Below, piece by piece: positions 1 through 6,226 of a DNA stretch of 10,046 bases. Numbering within the stretch: the stretch's first letter is position 1; every line of letters begins with the position of its first letter. The DNA is from an uncultured Flavobacteriia bacterium. GTDB lineage: Bacteria; Bacteroidota; Bacteroidia; Flavobacteriales; Flavobacteriaceae. The position numbers and the translations under genes are program-made. The stretch lies in NCBI GenBank assembly GCA_946482495.1, contig CAMLRV010000074.1, forward strand, positions 1 to 10,046, given 5' to 3'. The notes beneath the pieces were generated by a model. That model saw nothing but the letters and a program-made list of their open reading frames with translations. It ran no database searches and was not told the DNA's origin.

Positions 1-1
1 A

Positions 2-1552
2 TATGGCTTTAACAGAGTCATAATCACTATTACGGCAGTTTTATGTGCGCTTTTAGAAATTGTTGATACAACAATTGTAAATGTAGCATTGAACGACATG
101 CGTGGAAGTCTTGGTGCAACGTTAACTGATGTAGCTTGGGTAATTACAGCTTACGCGATTGCCAACGTGATTGTTATTCCGATGACAAGTTGGTTATCAC
201 AACAATTTGGTAGAAGAAACTATTTTGCAGCTTCGATTATCATTTTCACAACGGCTTCGTTCTTATGTGGAAACGCAACAGATATTTGGGAATTAATCAT
301 TTTCAGATTTATTCAAGGTTTAGGTGGTGGAGCATTATTAGTAACTTCCCAAACCATAATTACAGAAAGTTACCCAGTTGCCAAAAGAGGAATGGCACAA
401 GCAATTTATGGTATGGGAGTAATTGTTGGTCCTACTTTAGGTCCACCATTAGGAGGTTATTTAGTAGATACGTATTCTTGGCCGTATATTTTTTACATCA
501 ATATTCCAATCGGAATTATCGCAACATTATTAACGTTACGATATGTGAAAAGCCCAAAATATGGAGAGAAATTAAGCGCAAATCAAGTCGATTGGTTTGG
601 TATTGTAACTTTAGCTGGTTTTATTGGATCTTTGCAATATGTTTTAGAACACGGTCAGCAAGACGATTGGTTTAATGATGGAACAATTATTACTTTAAGT
701 ACTATTAGTTTCTTTAGCTTGTTCTTTTTCGTTTGGCGACAATTAACTTACAAATATCCGGTTGTAAACTTGAAAGTTTTAAAAGATACGAATTTACGTG
801 TTGGAACCATTTTAAGTTTTATTATGGGATTTGGATTATACGGTTCAACATTCATTATTCCGATTTATACGCAATCTATTTTAGGTTGGACGGCTACTGA
901 TGCCGGATTACTTTTAATTCCGAGTTCCTTGATGACTGCCTTTATGATGCCGATTATTGGACAGTTATTACAAAAAGGTGTACCACAAAAATATTTAGTT
1001 GCTGGAGGGTTTTTAATGTTCTTTTTCTTTACGTTTTGGATGTATAATGTAATGACACCAGATACTGGCGAAGAATACATGTATTGGCCATTAATTATTA
1101 GAGGATTAGGTTTAGGATTGTTATTCGTACCAATTACAACTTTATCATTATCAACTCTAAAAGGAAAAAGTATTGGAGAAGGAGCTGCTTTTACTGGGAT
1201 GATGCGACAATTAGGTGGTTCATTCGGGATTGCAATTATCACTACATTTATTGCTCGATTTACACAAGAACACCGTGTAAATTTAATTGCAAATATTGAT
1301 GCTACAAAAACTCAAGTTCAAGATAGAATTGCTCAATTGCAACACGGATTTATGGCAAAAGGATTCAGTTCAAATGAAGCGTTGGATAAAGCACATAAAA
1401 TATTAGATGCAAGTGTAATAAAACAAAGTACCGTTTTATCTTATATGGACATTTTCTTATATTTAGGAATTCTGTTTTTAGTTTGTATTCCGATAATACT
1501 TTTAATTAAAAACAATAAAAATAAAGTTGATATTAGTGAAGCAATGCATTAA
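2..1552 (+). CDS. DHA2-family MFS multidrug exporter (EmrB/QacA type), 5' end outside window
   Basis: Proton-driven drug efflux permease of the inner membrane, probably with 14 helices. The reading frame is open from base 2, so the first ATG at 89 is internal: the codons before it encode helix 1 with the DHA2 signature EIVDTTIVNVALNDM. About 516 residues are visible, close to the full length of EmrB, so only a few N-terminal residues are missing. After helix 2 comes motif A (WLSQQFGRR, ends near base 217), and in helix 5 the antiporter motif C (GPTLGPPLGG, bases 430-459). The C-terminus is a helix followed by a short Lys/Asn-rich tail. In this family the gene usually follows genes for an EmrA-like membrane-fusion protein and a TolC-like channel; these would lie left of the window. 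The substrate cannot be told from sequence. The gene ends at a strong terminator shared with yaaA. Confidence 0.93.
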   Translation, partial: YGFNRVIITITAVLCALLEIVDTTIVNVALNDMRGSLGATLTDVAWVITAYAIANVIVIPMTSWLSQQFGRRNYFAASIIIFTTASFLCGNATDIWELIIFRFIQGLGGGALLVTSQTIITESYPVAKRGMAQAIYGMGVIVGPTLGPPLGGYLVDTYSWPYIFYINIPIGIIATLLTLRYVKSPKYGEKLSANQVDWFGIVTLAGFIGSLQYVLEHGQQDDWFNDGTIITLSTISFFSLFFFVWRQLTYKYPVVNLKVLKDTNLRVGTILSFIMGFGLYGSTFIIPIYTQSILGWTATDAGLLLIPSSLMTAFMMPIIGQLLQKGVPQKYLVAGGFLMFFFFTFWMYNVMTPDTGEEYMYWPLIIRGLGLGLLFVPITTLSLSTLKGKSIGEGAAFTGMMRQLGGSFGIAIITTFIARFTQEHRVNLIANIDATKTQVQDRIAQLQHGFMAKGFSSNEALDKAHKILDASVIKQSTVLSYMDIFLYLGILFLVCIPIILLIKNNKNKVDISEAMH

Positions 1553-1573
1553 TCGGTATTATTCAAAAAATAT

Positions 1574-1604
1574 AAATCCCAATCAATCGATTGGGATTTT
1601 TTTT
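1574..1604. terminator. Shared bidirectional rho-independent terminator
   Basis: A perfect 11-bp stem (1574-1584 with 1589-1599) has a 4-nt loop AATC and contains the core AATCCCAATC. On the plus strand it runs into eight T (1597-1604), ending the exporter transcript 22 nt after its stop codon. On the minus strand the stem starts only 4 nt after the yaaA stop codon and is followed by TATATTTTTTG, a less perfect U tract. One hairpin therefore seems to end both convergent genes; the stop codon of yaaA (1605-1603) overlaps the T run. Confidence 0.9.
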
Positions 1605-2361
1605 ATCTCGTAAAAACTAATTTATTTCCTTCTGAAAGATTACCTTCAAAAGCATAGCCTTCATAGTTGAAACCTTTTAAATCATCAATAGTTTTGGCGT
1701 TTGTATCAATAATATAACGAACCATTAAACCACGAGCTTTTTTTGCAAAAAAGGAAATCATTTTGAGTTTTCCATCTTTATAATCTTTAAATTCTGGAGT
1801 AATTACTGGAACTTTTAATTTTTTCACATCAACAGCAGAAAAATATTCGTTACTGGCTAAATTTACAAATAATTCGTCTTTTTCTAATTCTGAATTTAAA
1901 GCATCTGTAATCGTTTTTTTCCAGAATTCATATAAGTTTTTCTTTGTTCCAATTTTGACAGAAGTTCCCATTTCTAAACGATACGCCTGCATTAAATCTA
2001 AAGGTTTTAATAAACCGTATAATCCCGAAAGTATACGTAGTTTATCTTGCAAATCGTCTAATTTTTCTAATGGTAACGAATACACATCTAAACCTAAATA
2101 CACATCTCCATCAAAAGTATAAACCGCTTGTCGTGCATTTTCTAGGGTAAAAGGTGTTTGCCAATCTTGATTACGTTGCCAGTTTAATTCACCTAATTTT
2201 TCAGAAATATCCATCAATTGCATTAACTGTTTTGGCTTTTTCTTTTTCATGGTTTTCTGAATAGTTTCAGATTGTTTTAAAAAAGAGGACTCTGTAAATA
2301 ATTTAGTTGGAATTTCCTTTTCTAAATTTAAAGATTTTGCTGGCGATATAACGATTTTCAT
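1603..2361 (-). CDS. yaaA: YaaA family peroxide stress protein (UPF0246/DUF328)
   Basis: YaaA is a cytoplasmic protein that in E. coli limits free iron and protects DNA during hydrogen peroxide stress; its biochemical activity is poorly defined. The 252 residues match the usual family length (E. coli about 258). Conserved blocks visible are MKIVISPAKSLN at the N-terminus, FDGDVYLGL (83-91), LSGLYGLLKPLD (111-122), YRLEMGT (127-133), VNLASNEYF (166-174), and FFAKKARGLMVRYI near 204-217. A longer frame starting at 2382 would add MKKICKK; I chose the ATG at 2361 because family members begin with MKIxISPAK. The gene is alone on the minus strand, convergent with the exporter and divergent from the DUF2520 gene. 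Function is inferred from family membership only; no peroxide-response operator was recognised upstream. Confidence 0.93.
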   Translation of the reverse strand: MKIVISPAKSLNLEKEIPTKLFTESSFLKQSETIQKTMKKKKPKQLMQLMDISEKLGELNWQRNQDWQTPFTLENARQAVYTFDGDVYLGLDVYSLPLEKLDDLQDKLRILSGLYGLLKPLDLMQAYRLEMGTSVKIGTKKNLYEFWKKTITDALNSELEKDELFVNLASNEYFSAVDVKKLKVPVITPEFKDYKDGKLKMISFFAKKARGLMVRYIIDTNAKTIDDLKGFNYEGYAFEGNLSEGNKLVFTR

Positions 2362-2379
2362 TTTCTTGCAGATTTTTTT

Positions 2380-2387
2380 CAAAAATA
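2380..2387 (-). promoter_or_regulatory. Possible -7 promoter element for yaaA
   Basis: Read on the minus strand this is TATTTTTG, an exact match to the Bacteroidota -7 form TAnnTTTG, ending 18 nt before the yaaA ATG. No TTTG is found 17-23 nt further upstream, so only half of the expected promoter is present. In DNA this rich in A and T a chance match is plausible. Confidence 0.25.
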
Positions 2388-2444
2388 AAACAATAGCTTG
2401 GATTTTTTGCTATTTTTTTATCTGTTTATTTTATTGTTGGTTTT

Positions 2445-2528
2445 GAGCACTTCGACAAGCTCAGTGTGACATTTGGAGTAACTAAGACTGAGGTGTCAGA
2501 CTGAGCTTGTCGAAGTCCTCTCGAAGTC
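2445..2528. repeat. Imperfect 27-bp inverted repeat, CTTCGACAAGCTCAGTG type
   Basis: The left arm (2445-2471) and right arm (2494-2520) are complementary at 25 of 27 positions around a 22-nt spacer, so the RNA or single-stranded DNA could form a long hairpin. The core CTTCGACAAGCTCAG occurs in the left arm and its complement in the right. The last part of the right arm, TCGAAGTC (2510-2517), is repeated directly at 2521-2528, suggesting a mosaic of partial repeat units. It is markedly richer in G and C than its surroundings. I recall this core as a dispersed intergenic repeat of flavobacterial genomes, similar in form to REP elements. It lies between divergent genes, so it is not needed as a terminator for either of them. 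Confidence 0.85.
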
Positions 2529-2537
2529 ACATTTCAT

Positions 2538-2568
2538 TTTGATATTGCATTTGAATTGCATAAATTCG
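2538..2568 (+). promoter_or_regulatory. Bacteroidota-type promoter for the DUF2520 gene cluster
   Basis: TTTG at 2538-2541 is followed after 19 nt by TAAATTCG at 2561-2568. The known Bacteroidota form is TTTG, 17-23 nt, TAnnTTTG, so only one base of the -7 element differs. The -7 box ends 4 nt before the ATG at 2573, so transcription would begin at or next to the start codon, giving a leaderless or nearly leaderless mRNA. No transcription start data were available. Confidence 0.5.
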
Positions 2569-2572
2569 CAAC

Positions 2573-3322
2573 ATGATAAAAGTAATTTTGATCGGTTCCG
2601 GAAACGTGGCAACACATTTATTTCAGGCTTTTTCCAAAGCAAATGGAGTAGAAGTGGTTCAGGTTTTTTCTAGAACTCTTTCAAAAGATTTTTCTGAAAG
2701 TATTCAAACTTCAAATTTTAATCAAATTTTAGACGCAGATGTGTATATTATTTCTGTTTCTGATAATGCAATTTCAGAGGTTTCTAATCAACTACCATTT
2801 GAAAATAAGTTAGTGGTTCATACTTCTGGAAGTACCGATTTTGATGTGCTTGACACAAAAAATAAACGTGGTGTTTTTTATCCATTACAAACTTTTTCAA
2901 AAAATAAAGAAATTGATTTTACAACAATTCCAATTTGTTTAGAAACAGAGAATGATTCAAATTACAAAATCCTAGAAAAATTAGCCATTTCTATTTCCAA
3001 TTCAGTACATAAAATTGATGGAAATCAGCGTAAAGCGTTGCATGTTTCGGCGGTTTTTGTATGTAATTTTGTGAATCATTTGTATCAAATTGGGAATGAA
3101 ATCTGCAATGAAAATAATATTCCATTTCATATCTTACAATCATTAATTGAAGAAACTGCTCAGAAAATAAAAACGCTTACTCCTCAAGAAGCACAAACGG
3201 GTCCGGCTGTAAGAAATGATTCTAAAACTATTGAAAAACATATCGATTTTCTGACTAACGAAAGTCGAAAAGAACTATATAAAATCCTGACAAAATCTAT
3301 ACAAAATGTCGAAAAGTTATAA
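2573..3322 (+). CDS. Rossmann-fold and DUF2520 domain protein (putative NADP-dependent oxidoreductase)
   Basis: A 249-residue cytoplasmic protein of unknown substrate. The N-terminus is a Rossmann nucleotide-binding domain with the glycine loop GSGNVATH (8-15), followed by strands ending in DVYIISVSDNAI (55-66). HTSGS (83-87) and FYPLQTF (102-108) are family signatures. The C-terminal DUF2520 part is helical, with HVSAVFVCNFVNH (157-169) and TGPAVRND (209-216), and resembles the dimerisation domain of ketopantoate and pyrroline-5-carboxylate reductases. The start at 2573 places the glycine loop at the usual distance from the N-terminus. The last 17 nt overlap the next gene, so the two are translationally linked. 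This is likely a dehydrogenase or reductase, but its reaction is not established. Confidence 0.88.
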   Translation: MIKVILIGSGNVATHLFQAFSKANGVEVVQVFSRTLSKDFSESIQTSNFNQILDADVYIISVSDNAISEVSNQLPFENKLVVHTSGSTDFDVLDTKNKRGVFYPLQTFSKNKEIDFTTIPICLETENDSNYKILEKLAISISNSVHKIDGNQRKALHVSAVFVCNFVNHLYQIGNEICNENNIPFHILQSLIEETAQKIKTLTPQEAQTGPAVRNDSKTIEKHIDFLTNESRKELYKILTKSIQNVEKL

Positions 3323-3833
3323 AGAATTAATGAACGATATCCGAGCATTTATCTTTGATATTGATGGTGTTTTAACTGATGGAACAGTACATATTTCTGA
3401 AGACGGACAATTACTTCGTCAAATGAATATTAAAGATGGATATGCCATGAAAGCTGCAGTTGACAAAGGTTATCCTGTTTGTATTATTTCTGGCGGAAGT
3501 AATGAAGGCGTTCGCGTTCGTTTGCAAAATTTAGGAATAAAAGATATTTATTTAGCAGCTCCAGATAAAGTAGAAAAGTTCTATGAATTTTGTGATGCTT
3601 ATGAAATCAAACATCATGAAGTTTTATATATGGGCGATGATATTCCTGATTATTTAGTGATGCAAAAGGTAGGTTTGCCAACTTGTCCGCAAGATGCCGT
3701 TCCAGAAATAAAAGGAATTTGCAAATATATTTCTCATGCTAAAGGTGGAAAAGGAGCCGTTCGTGATGTCATTGAACAAGTAATGAAAGTACATGGCACA
3801 TGGATGGACGATTTTAATGCTAAGTTTTTTTAA
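3306..3833 (+). CDS. kdsC: HAD-IIIA phosphatase, KdsC-like (KDO-8-phosphate phosphatase)
   Basis: A small cytoplasmic Mg-dependent phosphatase of 175 residues, the usual KdsC length; KdsC enzymes are tetramers without a cap domain. All four HAD motifs are present: DIDGVLTD (18-25) with nucleophile D18 and acid/base D20, ISGG (61-64) with S62, K88 in APDK, and GDDIPD (110-115) with the Mg-binding aspartates. GGKGAVRD (147-154) is the KdsC C-terminal signature. KdsC removes phosphate from 3-deoxy-D-manno-octulosonate 8-phosphate in the pathway to the lipopolysaccharide inner core. The kdsA and kdsB genes are not in this window, so the substrate rests on similarity. The start codon lies inside the preceding gene (17-nt overlap), fitting translational coupling. 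Confidence 0.85.
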   Translation: MSKSYKELMNDIRAFIFDIDGVLTDGTVHISEDGQLLRQMNIKDGYAMKAAVDKGYPVCIISGGSNEGVRVRLQNLGIKDIYLAAPDKVEKFYEFCDAYEIKHHEVLYMGDDIPDYLVMQKVGLPTCPQDAVPEIKGICKYISHAKGGKGAVRDVIEQVMKVHGTWMDDFNAKFF

Positions 3834-3859
3834 AATACAAAAATTAAATTATTAAAAGT

Positions 3860-3877
3860 TGAGATTTTAGAATCTCA
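3860..3877 (+). other. Small hairpin before the UbiA-family gene
   Basis: A perfect 7-bp inverted repeat, TGAGATT (3860-3866) and AATCTCA (3871-3877), has a TTAG loop. It ends 13 nt before the ATG at 3891. There is no T run after it, so it is not a convincing terminator; it could be an mRNA processing or translation-control hairpin, or chance in AT-rich DNA. Confidence 0.35.
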
Positions 3878-3890
3878 TAATAACTAAAGA

Positions 3891-4847
3891 ATGAAACATT
3901 ATTTAAAACTGATACGCATAGAGAATATTTTAATGGTTGCATTTATGCAATTAATTGTAAAATATGGATTTTTGAATCATATTGAATATCAAGATGCTTT
4001 TGAAACGCAACAATCGCTAAAATACTGGCAAAAACTTACTGATTTTCAATATATTCTTATGGTATTGGCAACAATTTGCATAATGGCTGGTGGATACATT
4101 ATTAACAATATATTTGACAGAGAGGCCGACTTAATAAACAAACCAGAAAATGTAGTTGTTGGAACATATATCTCTGAAAAAAATGCCTATAATCTGTATT
4201 TTGCTTTGAATGTAATCGGAGTTGGAATTGGATTTTATTTGAGTAGAGTTGTTAATTATAATTCATTTGCAGGTGCTTTCATTATTTGCTCCGTTATGCT
4301 TTACGCTTATTCTAATGGATTAAAACAAGTGCCTTTATTAGGAAATGCAATTATTGCTTTGTTGTCGTCATTTAGTATATTGATTATTATTTTTTTCAAT
4401 CTATATCCAGCTATGTATGAAGGTAATGCTGAAATTATGAAAAAAATATTCTCAATACTTTTAGATTATGCCATTTTTGCCTTCTTATTACATTTCGCAA
4501 GAGAAATTATCAAAACGATTGAAGATTATGATGGTGATAATGAATATGAAATTAATACCGTTGCAACTGCGTACGGAAAAAATGTTGCGAAATATATTTC
4601 AATAGCAGTTATAGCAGGTTTAGTGGCGTTTTTAGGGTATTATATCTTTGCCAATTTTTTAACTAACTATTATACTTTCGGTTATTTTATCGCATTAATG
4701 ATTGCTCCATTGTTGTTTTGTCTAATAAAATTATTCAAAGCTGAAACAAAAGCAGAATTCTCATTTTTAAGTAAACTATTGAAATTAGTAATGTTTACGA
4801 CAATTTTATCTTTAGTTGTTATTTTAGTATCTATGCAATATGCTTAA
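3891..4847 (+). CDS. UbiA-family membrane prenyltransferase (geranylgeranylglycerol-phosphate geranylgeranyltransferase-like)
   Basis: A 318-residue integral membrane enzyme of the UbiA superfamily, which joins a polyprenyl diphosphate to a lipophilic acceptor in the membrane. The first metal motif is at 72-80 as NNIFDREAD; the family form is NDxxDxxxD, so position 73 carries Asn instead of Asp. The second is around 204-229, REIIKTIEDYDGD then NTVATAYG, with D212, D214 and D216. YSNGLKQVPLLGN (140-152) is another family signature. About eight to nine hydrophobic helices are visible. Flavobacterial homologues are commonly labelled as archaeal-type geranylgeranylglycerol-phosphate geranylgeranyltransferases, but the acceptor in these bacteria is not established; quinone or other isoprenoid lipid synthesis is an alternative. 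Its last 8 nt overlap the Maf gene. Confidence 0.85.
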   Translation: MKHYLKLIRIENILMVAFMQLIVKYGFLNHIEYQDAFETQQSLKYWQKLTDFQYILMVLATICIMAGGYIINNIFDREADLINKPENVVVGTYISEKNAYNLYFALNVIGVGIGFYLSRVVNYNSFAGAFIICSVMLYAYSNGLKQVPLLGNAIIALLSSFSILIIIFFNLYPAMYEGNAEIMKKIFSILLDYAIFAFLLHFAREIIKTIEDYDGDNEYEINTVATAYGKNVAKYISIAVIAGLVAFLGYYIFANFLTNYYTFGYFIALMIAPLLFCLIKLFKAETKAEFSFLSKLLKLVMFTTILSLVVILVSMQYA

Positions 4848-5421
4848 AGAAAAATTCAAAAATCATCATATAATTTTAGCATCAGGTTCTCCAAGAAGAC
4901 AACAGTTTTTAAAGGAATTAGATGTTGATTTCGAAATTCAATTAAAAGATATTGAAGAAATTTATCCAAAGCATTTGCAAGCAGAAGAAATCACGAATTA
5001 CCTAGCTAAATTAAAAGCTGCAGCTTTTGTAGCCGACTTACAACCTAATGATATTTTAATCACATCAGATACAATTGTTTGGTTAAATAACAAAGCTTTA
5101 GGGAAACCAAATGACTTTAATGATGCTTTTGAAATGATTTCAGAAATGTCTGGAAAAACACATAAAGTAATTACTTCTGTTTGTATTAAAACGACAGTTA
5201 AAGAAATAGTTTTTTTCGATGAAACCCAAGTAACGTTTGCCAATTTAACATCAGAAGAAATTAAATATTATCTGAATAATTACAAACCATATGATAAAGC
5301 TGGTTCGTACGGAATTCAGGAATGGATTGGTTTAATTGCGATTCAAAAAATAGAAGGAAGTTATGCCAATGTAGTCGGTTTGCCAACGCATAGATTATAT
5401 GAAGAATTAATGAAATTCTAA
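4840..5421 (+). CDS. maf: Maf-family nucleoside triphosphate pyrophosphatase
   Basis: A cytoplasmic enzyme that hydrolyses nucleoside triphosphates to monophosphate and diphosphate; it is thought to remove modified nucleotides and, in some bacteria, to affect septum formation. The 193 residues are the normal family length. Signatures are ASGSPRR (14-20), the phosphate-binding loop; SDT (76-78) with catalytic D77; LGKP (87-90); YDKAGSYGIQ (151-160); and VVGLP (178-182). The set resembles the YhdE subfamily (dTTP/UTP pyrophosphatase) more than YceF, though the exact substrate is inference. The ATG overlaps the UbiA-family gene by 8 nt, so it is probably made from the same mRNA. It is the last gene of the cluster that starts at 2573; 143 nt follow before pyrR. 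Confidence 0.92.
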   Translation: MLKEKFKNHHIILASGSPRRQQFLKELDVDFEIQLKDIEEIYPKHLQAEEITNYLAKLKAAAFVADLQPNDILITSDTIVWLNNKALGKPNDFNDAFEMISEMSGKTHKVITSVCIKTTVKEIVFFDETQVTFANLTSEEIKYYLNNYKPYDKAGSYGIQEWIGLIAIQKIEGSYANVVGLPTHRLYEELMKF

Positions 5422-5536
5422 TTTTGAGATTAAAATAGGAGGGAATTTAAAATTAAAGATTTTTAACTTTAGGATTTTGATTCGATTTTTGAAACAATTT
5501 TGGAATTTTGAATTTATAATATTGGAATTTTTAACG
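5421..5536. repeat. AT-rich intergenic stretch with repeated ATTTTG words
   Basis: The gap between maf and pyrR holds no gene. The word ATTTTG or ATTTTTG recurs at 5421, 5474, 5485, 5497 and 5505; the last four are spaced 11, 12 and 8 nt. This is degenerate low-complexity DNA of a kind common between flavobacterial genes. AGGAGGG at 5437-5443 looks like a ribosome binding site but no start codon follows it. No clear terminator hairpin was found. Confidence 0.45.
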
Positions 5537-5544
5537 TATATTTG
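5537..5544 (+). promoter_or_regulatory. Probable -7 promoter element for pyrR
   Basis: TATATTTG is an exact match to the Bacteroidota -7 form TAnnTTTG and ends 20 nt before the pyrR ATG. The upstream partner is poor: TTTG at 5507-5510 is 26 nt away (17-23 expected) and TTG at 5522-5524 only 12. If correct, the mRNA leader is about 15 nt, far too short for an attenuator. Confidence 0.4.
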
Positions 5545-5564
5545 TCAACACAACACATAACAAT

Positions 5565-6107
5565 ATGAGTCAAAAAATATTGCTCAATACTAAAGAAGTC
5601 AATATCATTTTACATCGATTGGCCTGTCAATTAATCGAAAAACATCTCGATTTCTCAAATACCATTCTTATCGGAATTCAACCAAGAGGTACATTTTTAG
5701 CCAAACGATTAGCAGAAATTTTGAAAACCGAATATCAAATATCAGATTTAAAATTAGGATTGCTAGACATTACTTTCTTTAGAGATGATTTCAGAAGAAG
5801 TGAAAAACCATTCGAAGCCAATCAAACACAAATTGATTTTTTAGTGGAAGATAAAAATATCGTTTTCATTGACGATGTCCTGTATACTGGTAGAAGCATT
5901 CGTGCTGCATTAACAGCTATTCAATCATTTGGAAGACCAAAATCTATAGAACTTTTAACCTTAATTGACAGACGTTTTAGTCGCGATTTACCAATTCAAC
6001 CTGATTATCGTGGACGTCAAGTTGATGCCATAAACAACGAAAAAGTTCTAGTAAAATGGGCAGAAAACGATGGAGAAGATGCGGTTTATATTGAGGTGAA
6101 AAGCTAA
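5565..6107 (+). CDS. pyrR: PyrR: pyr regulatory protein / uracil phosphoribosyltransferase
   Basis: PyrR of Gram-positive bacteria binds UMP and pyr mRNA to promote attenuation, and also converts uracil and PRPP to UMP. The 180 residues match the family length. Type I phosphoribosyltransferase features are IGIQPRG (36-42), LDITFFRDD (67-75), the PRPP-binding loop VFIDDVLYTGRSI (100-112) and RDLPIQPDYRGRQV (140-153), the last typical of PyrR. The ATG at 5565 gives the standard N-terminus. pyrB follows 119 nt downstream on the same strand, the common flavobacterial pairing. No PyrR-binding RNA loop or terminator/antiterminator pair is visible before either gene, so regulation of pyrB by RNA attenuation is not supported here; the enzymatic role may be the main one. 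Confidence 0.95.
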   Translation: MSQKILLNTKEVNIILHRLACQLIEKHLDFSNTILIGIQPRGTFLAKRLAEILKTEYQISDLKLGLLDITFFRDDFRRSEKPFEANQTQIDFLVEDKNIVFIDDVLYTGRSIRAALTAIQSFGRPKSIELLTLIDRRFSRDLPIQPDYRGRQVDAINNEKVLVKWAENDGEDAVYIEVKS

Positions 6108-6108
6108 G

Positions 6109-6157
6109 ATAAGAGCCAAGTAAAAAGGCAAAAGATAAAAGTAAAAAGTTAAAAGAA
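6109..6157. repeat. Heptad repeat AAAAGNN, about seven degenerate copies
   Basis: Directly after the pyrR stop codon, AAAAG recurs exactly every 7 nt at 6123, 6130, 6137, 6144 and 6151, preceded in the same phase by degenerate units CCAAG (6116) and ATAAG (6109). The two intervening bases vary (AG, TA, GC, AT, TA, TT, AA). The tract is almost pure purine on the plus strand. It is not coding. Its role is unknown; a second array with the same 7-nt period lies after pyrB. Confidence 0.8.
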
Positions 6158-6159
6158 AT

Positions 6160-6198
6160 CTTTGCGAAACTTGACGGTTAGCTTTGCGTTTCTTTGCG
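6160..6198. repeat. CTTTGCG repeat cluster before pyrB
   Basis: CTTTGCG occurs at 6160-6166, 6182-6188 and 6192-6198, with a degenerate unit CTTGACG at 6170-6176, so units start 10, 12 and 10 nt apart, close to one DNA helical turn. I recall CTTTGCG arrays as a common intergenic repeat of flavobacteria. One unit forms TAGCTTTG (6179-6186), an exact TAnnTTTG promoter element, but the nearest suitable TTTG (6161-6164) is only 14 nt upstream, so promoter activity is uncertain. Confidence 0.75.
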
Positions 6199-6226
6199 GT
6201 TAAAAACAAACAACAACACAACAAAA

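Noticed and set aside
89..91. ATG at 89 as start of the exporter
   Set aside because: The frame is open to the window edge, and the upstream codons encode helix 1 with the family signature, so this ATG is internal.
265..675. Open frame of 136 codons on the plus strand inside the exporter gene
   Set aside because: Its product is rich in Arg, Trp, Tyr and Cys in a way typical of out-of-frame reading, and the exporter frame is clearly the real one.
865..1242. Antisense open frame of 125 codons inside the exporter gene
   Set aside because: Shadow of a conserved coding frame; no start signal and an unlikely composition rich in Pro, Asn and Ile.
2362..2382. Seven-residue N-terminal extension of YaaA (MKKICKK)
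   Set aside because: YaaA proteins begin with MKIxISPAK; the ATG at 2361 gives exactly that.
4998..5243. Antisense open frame of 81 codons inside maf
   Set aside because: It lies wholly within a well-supported gene and has no recognisable domain or start signal.
5437..5443. AGGAGGG as a ribosome binding site
   Set aside because: No start codon follows at a usable distance, and genes in this window do not use Shine-Dalgarno sequences.
6109..6198. CRISPR array
   Set aside because: Units are 7 nt long or less and spaced 7-12 nt apart, without unique spacers of CRISPR size or any cas gene.
6194..6226. Longer PyrB starting from TTG at 6194
   Set aside because: The added residues would be read from the CTTTGCG repeat and an A/C-rich leader, and the ATG at 6227 gives the family N-terminus.
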